22,808 nucleotides of DNA, from positions 1 through 22,808 of IMG/VR virus record IMGVR_UViG_3300028571_000131. One strand, 5' to 3'. This DNA comes from a virus. This document shows, piece by piece, positions 18,201-22,591 of the stretch (the stretch's first letter is position 1; the number at the start of each line of letters is the position of its first letter). The position numbers were made by a program, and so were the translations under genes. The notes under the pieces are model-generated. The model did not search any database. It was given only the letters and a program-made list of their open reading frames with translations, and was not told the DNA's origin.

Positions 18201-19580
18201 AAAATGATAATTTTTTGTTGTAATTGTGTTAGTATTTGAATCTACCGTAAGAGTATCTACATATGTTACATTATTATGAAACCAAGTATTAAATTTCTTA
18301 TCTAATAGGGAAACTTTTTCTCCAAGATATTTGACTCCAAAGGAATCATCTGCATTAAAATATTTAGTATCAGATGTCCCTGTAGAAACGTTGGATATAG
18401 ATCCAACAACTCTCATTTGGCAGATAATATTCGTATTATTATTTTCATATCCGTAAACAAATTCGTCATTTATAATTTCTGTATTTGAAGATATTGATGT
18501 TGTTAATCCAGAGCAACCAAAAAACTGATTATGGGATTTTGATTGATAAGATGCCTTCTGGTAATTTTTATTATTAGATAAGTAATAAAAATTACCAGAA
18601 GTCGGAAATCCAAGAGTAGAATCCACAGTAACTACTTGTGGACTTGTTGGTTCAATTACTCTTGTTTTATTGTTAATATGAAACCTATTATCAATAGTGT
18701 CTTTAGAAAAACTTATTTTATAATATCTTTTATTCGCCAAAAATACTTCTTCAACATTTGATACAGTTCCGTTTGCAGTTGGTAAAATAAAAGAATTTTG
18801 ATATATTGTAGTATCTTTTAAATTAATTGGATTACCAAAAATAGATTCGACTATCATATTATCAAATACTTTCCATTCTGCATCTGATGCAACAATTGTA
18901 TTATCGAAAGGTTTTAATATTTCTACATTTTTTCCATATAAAATTTTAAATAATATTTTTAACGATGCATCAGTTCCTTTAGAACTATAAAAATCCCTTG
19001 CTCTACCTAAAATATTTTCAATTGATAATTTTGGCGTAAAATTTCTATTTTCAAATCCAGGAATAAAATTATACTTATATTTTTGAAAAAATTCTAATAA
19101 AAATAAAAAACTTAAATTATATACATTCGAATTTGGTGCATGAATATTTGCTTCAGTTTCTGTAAAAGTTAAATATTTCGAATTTTCAAAAGATTCTATT
19201 TCGGAAATTCCACTAAATCCTCGAACACAACCAGTAAAAGTATTTGTGGTCAATCCAGTATATGTAATAATTTCATCATCTATCTTTAAAAGTCCATACG
19301 TATTAGGAAATCCTATAGTACTATTGACTAAAATTGTTTCATCAAATGATAAAATTTCAGAAACAGTTTTTATTGGAAAAGAAGCAACATTTACTGAAGA
19401 ATATGATGAAATATTTTTATATGATGGAATATTTTCACAAAGATTTATATTTCCGTAATCATGTTCTTCGGAAATATAATATTGTTTTAGAAATTCCAAA
19501 AATAATGGATTTTCGTTACCAATAAAATCTGGTATTTGACTTTCTAAAATATTTGAAATTTTAATTTTTTTATTAGTCAT
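9285..19580 (-). CDS. Giant 3431-residue modular baseplate/tail structural protein with YHYH domain
   Basis: One uninterrupted frame of 3431 codons, starting 2 nt after the gp6 stop. It occupies the T4 gene 7 position, but T4 gp7 is about 1030 residues and I see no clear gp7 signature. It is built from recurring beta-type modules. Gly-Tyr repeats (pattern 'I..I.NgGsgYt..P.v.I', e.g. IEIINSGKGYT) occur near residues 700-775, 1040-1155, 2015-2118 and 2860-2985. 'H.f.tGD.v.Y ... YyikkI....ikla' modules are near 570, 792, 927, 1637, 1792 and 2528. An 'IDDEIITYTG...CVRG' module is near 82-125. 'NNVLQKP'-type segments are near 2620, 2790 and 3060. A YHYH-type domain (HSPIIGWAYDGNPIYGPCG, then FPNGTYAYF) spans about 1195-1335. 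The C-terminus (YGTYTWGSI, then VSRILPLRLSY) resembles the ends of giant cyanophage structural proteins. No signal peptide or membrane segment is apparent. It probably forms the outer wedge or tail-side decoration; the function is inferred. Confidence 0.88.
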   Translation of the reverse strand: MTNKKIKISNILESQIPDFIGNENPLFLEFLKQYYISEEHDYGNINLCENIPSYKNISSYSSVNVASFPIKTVSEILSFDETILVNSTIGFPNTYGLLKIDDEIITYTGLTTNTFTGCVRGFSGISEIESFENSKYLTFTETEANIHAPNSNVYNLSFLFLLEFFQKYKYNFIPGFENRNFTPKLSIENILGRARDFYSSKGTDASLKILFKILYGKNVEILKPFDNTIVASDAEWKVFDNMIVESIFGNPINLKDTTIYQNSFILPTANGTVSNVEEVFLANKRYYKISFSKDTIDNRFHINNKTRVIEPTSPQVVTVDSTLGFPTSGNFYYLSNNKNYQKASYQSKSHNQFFGCSGLTTSISSNTEIINDEFVYGYENNNTNIICQMRVVGSISNVSTGTSDTKYFNADDSFGVKYLGEKVSLLDKKFNTWFHNNVTYVDTLTVDSNTNTITTKNYHFLHKEDNIDIIDKKTNIVVISNVKVTEILDNNKFKIFSGQLNSFGEYTIKKNLKYVNENLKLNFLLADIQNSFIDKDQNTYIAFSGFPSYSSIETTNRSKIFTSSSASSSTISINEHNFITGDKIYYNSLTDSSGITGISSGFYYIKKINNDNIKLALNKSNLSNNSFVFFNGSGNDSHIISPSNLFNKSLINQNNFRRILKTPKNSKNNINITGQIGVGVNGIELHSPIHTDSAFYGQLEKINILNNGNNYDITNPPNVSIVDSTGSGAEAYAHIQGNISEIILTSPGFDYTNIPSVTISGGNGIGAECSATLKSFRHSISFSDLKVNLFLNKIILDYDHKFLDGEEIIYTSNGVAIGIGSTNVGFSTSRLSNGAIYYVAKIDNTSFSIASTKERAIKKTELIDFVLFGNNTHTFTSNRNRKIIDKIVINNQGSLYSNNKIVINAQPYPPINREDIYKTFVGINTYDNYIYAKNHNFKNKDLVTYSNSDTEILGLSTSSYYNVFVIDPNKFKLSNAGSASSISDNNFNNKIYENLKSIGAGTHTFNYPEIKVNILGNTGIGDTIRPSYYDATAYAVSRGKIENIFISNGGIGYGVTDIINYIKEPSISLKTGINGDLFPIINTNGEIVDIRILNSGLEYTTPPILEIIGSGKYAKLKSNVSNGKITSIEIINSGKGYTKNETYIRVLPAGSGAIFNSNIHEWKINSVERYKNILNEEIYKGTLQIPSEIKLKQNKICSFYATKEIRKILGDNLDPNTFEELLEGLSHSPIIGWAYDGNPIYGPCGNAKSIPDSSGTGGIKRLKSSYELNQNLDNNLRPSGYPLGYFVDDYFYNGNGDLDEYNGRYLINSDFPNGTYAYFSTLDDNNNPAFPYITIKHYNSSDLFNYDVLIDQSDSYINTGEYKRNITPLGLKESHRNYPFLMDSLNSNANVKVKLTKLSDISSINVINPGSLYKVGDILNFSNQNSINCAVSEILGKNIISIATTEIINNNLKFSVLGTNVTAFSTSPLNFIDGDIVEISGISSSLYKNIEGIRIIGITSFVSSVSSAIGSTLATGITTFISISEPPSNKNIKINDIIGIGSEKILIINIDEYNNKYRVIRSYDNSVGSSHTFGKLVTKFPKEFTFNVNEKLKNKNKENSKLYYFDSTKSVGIGTTYSNVIVGTSGSDDIRKSIPPRSIYLPNHQFKTGDLVSYVAIGGTIFASSNSTLSPTFSLSDVGVFYCVKLSDEFIGLSTSKIGFSTSYIYFNSVSGNNHKLETIVDEITGQVKKTNVNITLNEPHNLIKNDTIKLNIISNKFDYYNFKFNSVIKKLVTNQVSFASTAVGVGTSNSNISIINHNYQTGDLVVYTATNPITPLENNGIYHIIKINNNTIKIAKNNFDVIKFPYENIGITSFGSGTHELAKINPKLTFYRGNNVSIAVSDTSLSGYDINFYTDSDFKSRYESKLIKKNGVFGDANSSTKINISIKDSLPEKLYYRIEGNDLKFTTTYPSSVNTEVPNYSSIEIVDSKINGVHKISGIGSTTFSFTLVGSAETTFYNISGLSTAYYSTNSNKETGGIHSIKIINSGQNISKLPTVSSIETISGNYATLSIESDNIGKILDVDITNQGLEFTNNKTLAPKVDSYIILRLFDILTLKNINIDNGGANYTSAPKTIAIGNPNILTKTSTQGNSVSKVQIISNDSGLSNNLRIIPTINSNGVSVSDAVSEFGLNTLFLRSPITGFSKFPFSVNDKIYVENVKITNNADGYNSSDYGYRYFVVTGINTTGGSESVTYSISGIGSTGGSFDPTNIFGRVIKSTDLAIYSPEFEKVKFIEGEKITQINGNAYGFVAKNGWDPISQTLKIINPQGIFEKNKIIVGNIGNYKSSIENIYEFDFDFEVNSISRKSIDWENNKGKLSFNDQRIHDNDYYQRFSYSIKSEIDYDTWKESVNSILHTSGFKNFSDLQILNGIGNTVKVNSDVSQVDLNVEIFSESSVYDRFYYDLASEDTDDNSLSKIIKFDSKVITDYNESISNKVLLLDDISPQFTGVTTTVGGGIIGITSFILTSSGNTVFNKKFESSKITTPLSNISINDHEFNTGENLIYSSNGGTPIGIVTMNVIGIGNTDILPSSIYAIKITKDLIKLAIGKTEAIAGIAITFSSAGVGTVHTLSVESELATTRCIISIDNIIQSPVSRKDIIVSLASSVGIGTTVIYLSDISKIQGKSLIKIENEIIKVSLVGIGSTNSLNIIRGQMGTVSSAHTVGATINVLSGDYLIKDGVIYFSDPPYGPTGIGELTTRSTFSGRVFYRLDYSTNYIIDDISENFNSQTSEFNLKNNNQTISGITSSFGIILVNNIFQKPFYGDVGSILKSDYEIVGTGQSINFTGSYLEDLPRGGVINEFFTGLGSGYQPPNRAFGYAVVSSGGTIQSIGLSTGGSGYRFPPKVSIADTLGIGIGASIISLVTNGIVTSFGISNAGSGYTTSSPPIVIIDEPAPYTNLTLSGGTGTGAKINVVVGTGGSIISFNLENRGYGYSIGDVLTLTQIPYKVGIGTSAFNITIKNRYQSKFSGWTLGQLLELDDFSNLFNGVRKSFLLTRTIVNKEYYSIVAKEGSGILLANNLLIFINNVLQKPNIDYQFTSGTRLKFLEAPKAGSKFKIYFYTGSESDYLEIDIDETIKPGDRIRLQKKDNIPSQEERIVYELIAADTLETQTYSGIGIITDKSFLRPIVWSKQKSDIIIDGEKISKERNYLEPIINPTTNIIVSLSSTDTKMYVKNTFPFFNTIDDLSQTLNDIIIVGIGTTAITEKIKKVSYNGDYGLIVGIGTSSVGIGTTTPSISFDIIPHPNISTDPPLDKNISSAQKVTRSGISTGDYFVIENTTIGNGTTSIKNNSIDVVSIGNSFIDNIYYANHVVSIGTSTLRVYSNVFSISGINTGSNFISTSLNNYGTYTWGSINISRSLNSKSFQFNNQNGVIGIETSAHVSRILPLRLSY
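9576..9612. repeat. Perfect 13-bp inverted repeat near the 3' end of the giant gene
   Basis: Arms 9576-9588 (aactacatcaatt) and 9600-9612 (aattgatgtagtt) pair exactly around an 11-nt loop. It is coding, encoding part of TTSIKNNSIDVVSIG near residues 3323-3335. It is not near a stop codon and has no T-tract, so it is not a terminator. Confidence 0.85.
10905..10935. repeat. Perfect 12-bp inverted repeat in a Gly-Tyr module of the giant gene
   Basis: Arms 10905-10916 (acctaaagtatc) and 10924-10935 (gatactttaggt) pair exactly around a 7-nt loop. It is coding (PKVSIADTLGIG, near residues 2882-2892), inside one of the Gly-Tyr beta-repeats. Confidence 0.85.
14910..14948. repeat. Perfect 13-bp inverted repeat in the giant gene
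   Basis: Arms 14910-14922 (atacttattatta) and 14936-14948 (taataataagtat) pair exactly. The 13-nt loop itself holds the palindrome CATCGATG. A second palindrome, GGAGTTAT-c-ATAACTCC, lies just before it at 14884-14900. The region codes for about residues 1545-1566 (ILIINIDEYNNKYRVIRSYD). Confidence 0.8.
18555..18601. repeat. Perfect 19-bp inverted repeat, 9-nt loop, in the giant gene
   Basis: Arms 18555-18573 and 18583-18601 are exact reverse complements over 19 bases (cttctggtaatttttatta and its complement), with loop ttagataag. The element is fully coding (TSGNFYYLSNNKNYQK, about residues 327-342), within a 'GFPTSG' type module. It lies far inside the gene, so it is neither a terminator nor an intergenic regulatory hairpin. 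Confidence 0.92.
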
Positions 19581-19582
19581 TT

Positions 19583-21469
19583 TTATCTTATATATTTTTT
19601 ATTATCAATAAAACTTGAAGGTGGATTGTAGAGTGTTCCAGATTTGTTTGATCCGGAAGAAATAATATCCTCAATAAGGAACAAATTACTATTTCCTGTA
19701 GTATCTAGAACAATATAAAGATTTTCTTTTGAGATTATATCATTCGATTCTGGAATGACTTCTATTTCAATTTTATTCAATAAACTTGTTGACGTTATCA
19801 TTATTGGGTAGATGATTATTTCTCCTTTTTCGTAATTTACTTTTCCTGCATTATTGTTTATAAAATTGGGTTTTCCTTTATCTAAGGTAAAAAATCTAAT
19901 CTTACCAATTAATTCGCTAGAGTTATCAGGAATATCTGTTATGTATATATCTTCACTTATTCCATCAATTTTAAAAGAAGATGATCGAATATTAAATCCC
20001 TCACTATCTGCATGAAATTTATTTCCATAACATATTTCATAATTTGCAATAAAATTATAAGAAGGTAATAAATTTCTTCTCATTTTTAAAGTGGTTATAT
20101 TAGAAGTAATTCCTTTATCTACATTATCAATTATGGAAGTAAGTTTACTATATTTTAGCCTTCCCCCAAATGAGTTAATATCTGAAGATTTGGAGTAAGA
20201 TTCAATAGTCAATTTAATTCTTGAATCAAGGTCTTCTTTATTTGAAATAAAACTTGGATCATAAGATACTGTAGAATTATATTCTACATACAAATATTTT
20301 AAATCTATAAATTCCTGTTTGATTCCGGCAACCGTGTATTTTTTAAGATTATTTTTTATGAAATTTTTTGTAGTGTCCGATAAAAAATCACCATTTTTTG
20401 GTTTAATTGTAATAAAAACTTTCCCATATTGCGGCGGATCTAATTCTTCTCCACCATAAGCACTTACCGAGTCTATATTTCCATATAAAAAAGGAATTAG
20501 ACTAATATAATCAGTCGCAGTTACTGCTCTATATTGCGATGCATAAATTCTAGGAGCTAAGTATTTAACATTATCTACACTTTCGATATCGTCTCCATTT
20601 TCCGAAGATTCTGTAGTAGTTAAAAGAGATATTCCAGAAGTAATTGATTTATTTTTTCCACTTTGTAGGTATGATAAATTACCAGAAAAAGTAAAATTAG
20701 TTGCTCCATTTCCCTCTATTCCATTAGTTACAATATATGATACTATAATTTCGCTTCCATTTTCTGGTTTTTTCCCAAAAATATCATCACCAAAAATAAT
20801 TTGATATTTTTCATCATTAATTTCCTGAACTAAAAATAATTTTGAGGATGGACTGACATTAAAAATGTTAGAATATAATGAATAGTTATCTGTAGTAGTA
20901 GATTTTACGGAAACGCGAATCGTTGAAGTATCTATATTTGAATTTGGTAATATATATTTTGCATCTGATTGCGAATAATCAACTATAAACGATTTTTTTA
21001 AATAATTTCCTTCATAAATTTCAATGTTAGAGAATGAAGCAATTCCATTATTATTTGGAGTAACTATAATATCATCTGGAATTGAAAAAATATAATTACC
21101 TCCCTCTACAGAACCTAAAGTTACTACTCCAGCGTGTAACTTAACAGATTTTGCAGGTAAGTTATTTAAATTTACATCAAAATTAATTTTTGCAATTGCT
21201 GCTTTTTTTGATCTTGGAACGTATCCAATATTTCTTGCTAATGAAACTACATTTTCTCTCAAAGTAGCACTATCAATGAACGACTCATTGATAGCCATAT
21301 TAGTATTATATGCAGTTATATATGAATTATATGCAAGAGTATCAATTAAAATAGAAAAATTAGATCCCTCAAAATCAAAATCAGTAAAATTGGAATTTGT
21401 CCTCAGATAGTCTTTAATCTGAGTACGTATGTCTTTAAAATCTAAATTAGTAAATTGATTGAATGACAT
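19583..21469 (-). CDS. gp6: Baseplate wedge protein gp6 (baseplate J-like)
   Basis: A 628-residue protein, close to T4 gp6 (about 660). The N-terminus (FKDIRTQIKDYLRTNSNFTD, then GSNFSILIDTLAYNSY and NMAINESFIDSATLRENVVSLAR) is the standard gp6/baseplate-J start. Around residues 218-255 is the core motif IIFGDDIFGKKPENGSEIIV followed by GIEGNGA. At about residues 300-325 is the conserved PRIYASQYRAVTATDYISLI. The C-terminal third has a KVNYEKGEIIIYPI segment typical of phage gp6 tails. In T4, gp6 forms the dimeric wedge core that joins neighbouring wedges with gp53, gp25 and gp7. The start ATG shares its A with the TAA stop of gp25 (TAATG), so the two are likely translationally coupled. The downstream giant gene begins after 2 nt. 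All signature parts are intact. Confidence 0.95.
   Translation of the reverse strand: MSFNQFTNLDFKDIRTQIKDYLRTNSNFTDFDFEGSNFSILIDTLAYNSYITAYNTNMAINESFIDSATLRENVVSLARNIGYVPRSKKAAIAKINFDVNLNNLPAKSVKLHAGVVTLGSVEGGNYIFSIPDDIIVTPNNNGIASFSNIEIYEGNYLKKSFIVDYSQSDAKYILPNSNIDTSTIRVSVKSTTTDNYSLYSNIFNVSPSSKLFLVQEINDEKYQIIFGDDIFGKKPENGSEIIVSYIVTNGIEGNGATNFTFSGNLSYLQSGKNKSITSGISLLTTTESSENGDDIESVDNVKYLAPRIYASQYRAVTATDYISLIPFLYGNIDSVSAYGGEELDPPQYGKVFITIKPKNGDFLSDTTKNFIKNNLKKYTVAGIKQEFIDLKYLYVEYNSTVSYDPSFISNKEDLDSRIKLTIESYSKSSDINSFGGRLKYSKLTSIIDNVDKGITSNITTLKMRRNLLPSYNFIANYEICYGNKFHADSEGFNIRSSSFKIDGISEDIYITDIPDNSSELIGKIRFFTLDKGKPNFINNNAGKVNYEKGEIIIYPIMITSTSLLNKIEIEVIPESNDIISKENLYIVLDTTGNSNLFLIEDIISSGSNKSGTLYNPPSSFIDNKKYIR
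21270..21294. repeat. Perfect 10-bp inverted repeat with 5-nt loop in gp6
   Basis: Arms ctatcaatga (21270-21279) and tcattgatag (21285-21294) flank the loop acgac. It codes for the conserved AINESFIDSA motif near residues 59-67. At this length a chance match is plausible. Confidence 0.6.
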
Positions 21470-21870
21470 TATATTCTAGTTGGTTGTAAAATAAATTCTA
21501 TGTTTTGAATAGGAAAAGGCAATCCAACAATATCATATGAAATTTTTATATTTAAATTATTCGAATCTTCTATAAATTCAAGTAAAATATTTTTTAAATT
21601 AATTCTTGGTTCAAAATTTTTAATTAATGTGATGATTTCTTCTTCTAAAAAAGAAAATAAATCAGAATCAGAAAGTTCAAACAAAGAATTTTCGACTGAT
21701 GTTCCCAATAAATCATTAAAAAATCTTTCATTTAAACGAGTCCTAACAAGATTTATAACAGATTTTTTAATAGCATCTTCATTTTTTAAAATAATTAAAT
21801 CATTAGTAACTGGATGTTTCGTAAAAGATAAACTAATATCTTTAAAACTACGAGAAATTGTTACTGCCAT
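21469..21870 (-). CDS. gp25: Baseplate wedge protein gp25 (GPW/gp25 family)
   Basis: A 133-residue protein, matching the usual gp25 length (T4: 132). It contains the family core DISLSFTKHPVTNDLIILKN followed by EDAIKKSVINLVRTRLNERF (about residues 11-50). After these come the Gly-Thr-Ser segment and an FEPRINLKNI motif near residue 86, as in GPW/gp25 proteins. In T4, gp25 joins gp6 and gp53 in the wedge core and helps start tail sheath assembly. The ATG at 21870 gives a full family-like N-terminus (MAVTISRSFKDISLSF). It overlaps gp6 by one base. The leader of 35 nt is AT-rich with no clear Shine-Dalgarno, and a late-promoter-like box lies at 21898-21891. Confidence 0.95.
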   Translation of the reverse strand: MAVTISRSFKDISLSFTKHPVTNDLIILKNEDAIKKSVINLVRTRLNERFFNDLLGTSVENSLFELSDSDLFSFLEEEIITLIKNFEPRINLKNILLEFIEDSNNLNIKISYDIVGLPFPIQNIEFILQPTRI

Positions 21871-21890
21871 TTAAACTTTATTGTTTTATA

Positions 21891-21898
21891 TATCTATA
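21891..21898 (-). promoter_or_regulatory. Possible late promoter box TATAGATA before gp25
   Basis: The minus strand reads TATAGATA, one base off the T4 late consensus, about 20 nt before the gp25 ATG and inside the 35-nt gap. The position suits a promoter for the gp25-gp6-giant unit. The single mismatch and AT-rich setting make it tentative. Confidence 0.35.
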
Positions 21899-21905
21899 AT
21901 ACTTT

Positions 21906-22145
21906 TTACCAAGTTTTTCCATAATTTGGTTCCGTTCCATATTCCCAATCATCATAATCTTCATCATTACGAATTTTTTCATGAAGATCAGTTTGTTTTT
22001 TTAAATTATGATTGGGTGCCAAATCATGCATAATTTCTTGAATGATTCTTTTTGGTGGTTCTGTTTGATAATCCGTAATTAAATGCGTAGTTCCCCACAT
22101 TTGATGCATATATTCTTTGTCTCTATCAACTGGTAAATTAGACAT
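21906..22145 (-). CDS. Unrecognised 79-residue acidic protein
   Basis: A complete frame with a strong ribosome binding site (AGGAG, then five bases, then ATG), the best in the window. The product starts MSNLPVDRDKEYMHQMWGTT. It is rich in charged residues and has an acidic cluster (NDEDYDDWEYG) before the C-terminal EPNYGKTW. There is no signal peptide, membrane segment or zinc-binding Cys pattern. I do not recognise the family. It lies between speD and gp25 on the same strand, 64 nt after speD and 35 nt before gp25. It might belong to the structural block or to the small-gene cluster with speD. The real-gene call rests on the ribosome binding site, compact spacing and composition. A hairpin abuts its ribosome binding site. 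Confidence 0.8.
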   Translation of the reverse strand: MSNLPVDRDKEYMHQMWGTTHLITDYQTEPPKRIIQEIMHDLAPNHNLKKQTDLHEKIRNDEDYDDWEYGTEPNYGKTW

Positions 22146-22150
22146 TTTAA

Positions 22151-22173
22151 CTCCTGTTTTAAAAATAAAACAG
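22151..22173 (-). promoter_or_regulatory. Ribosome binding site joined to a hairpin, upstream of the 79-residue gene
   Basis: The AGGAG sequence is at 22155-22151. Directly upstream, CTGTTTTA (22173-22166) and TAAAACAG (22161-22154) form an 8-bp perfect stem with a 4-nt loop. The last bases of the stem overlap the first bases of the AGGAG. Further upstream, TGGAG and CTCCA (about 22201-22184) can form a 5-bp stem; its CTCC could instead pair with the ribosome binding site. Regulation is inferred only. Confidence 0.45.
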
Positions 22174-22209
22174 AACTTTTATGATGGAGGTTTCTATCTC
22201 CAAATATAT

Positions 22210-22536
22210 TTAACGATTTAATATTTTAAGATTATAATTATAAGAATTTAAATATTTAAGTATTTCCAGAGCAACTAATTTTGGATTTTCCTTTCCGCAA
22301 GTATAGATATCAATTGCAATACATCCTTCTTCTGGCCAAGTATGTGCTGAAAAATGACTTTCTGATAGTGCAATTACTATGGTAAGACCTTGTGGTTCAA
22401 ATTTGTGCGTAAAAATATTTAAAATATTCATTTTAGCACGAGAAATCCCTCTTTTAATTACTTCTAAAAGAGGGATTTCTTCATTTAACAAATTGTAATC
22501 TATATTATACACCTCTAATAAGAGATGATTTCCCAT
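22210..22536 (-). CDS. speD: S-adenosylmethionine decarboxylase proenzyme (SpeD)
   Basis: Makes decarboxylated S-adenosylmethionine, the aminopropyl donor for spermidine synthesis, using a self-made pyruvoyl group. The prokaryotic signature is intact: ALSESHFSAHTWPEEG followed by IDIYTCG. By comparison with the Thermotoga enzyme, self-cleavage occurs between Glu and Ser of 'SES|H' (Glu59-Ser60 counting from the ATG). The catalytic His (Ser+5) and Cys (Ser+20) are both present, and Thr takes the place of the Ser eight residues before the cleavage Ser. Length is 108 residues, slightly shorter than cellular forms (about 120-130). I chose ATG 22536, giving MGNHLLLEVYNID, which aligns with the usual 'GrHl..ElY' start. 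A TTG at 22551 would add only five residues and has no ribosome binding site. It is a known auxiliary metabolic gene of cyanophages. A GATAAATA box lies upstream, and a 16-bp perfect hairpin is embedded in the frame. Confidence 0.95.
   Translation of the reverse strand: MGNHLLLEVYNIDYNLLNEEIPLLEVIKRGISRAKMNILNIFTHKFEPQGLTIVIALSESHFSAHTWPEEGCIAIDIYTCGKENPKLVALEILKYLNSYNYNLKILNR
22441..22480. repeat. Perfect 16-bp inverted repeat, 8-nt loop, inside speD
   Basis: Arms agaaatccctctttta (22441-22456) and taaaagagggatttct (22465-22480) pair exactly around loop attacttc. It codes for EIPLLEVIKRGIS in the first third of SpeD. The adjacent stretch 22405-22439 can add a second stem (GTGC-g-TAAAA with TTTTA-GCAC), so the middle of the speD message should be strongly folded. 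Confidence 0.92.
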
Positions 22537-22571
22537 AGAAAAGTTATCCAATTGTTATAAGAATAAAAATT

Positions 22572-22579
22572 TATTTATC
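22572..22579 (-). promoter_or_regulatory. Probable late promoter box GATAAATA before speD
   Basis: The minus strand reads GATAAATA, matching the NATAAATA form of the late promoter described for T4-like cyanophages. It lies 35 nt before the speD ATG, in the 55-nt gap after the 44-residue gene. The gap is AT-rich, so a chance match is possible. Confidence 0.45.
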
Positions 22580-22591
22580 TTATTTTAAATA

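Noticed and set aside
20777-20811. 10-bp inverted repeat around the gp6 FGDDIFG motif
   Set aside because: It is AT-rich with a 15-nt loop, and the amino acids are conserved for protein reasons. It is at chance level. The 10-bp repeat at 15237-15267 is rejected on the same grounds.
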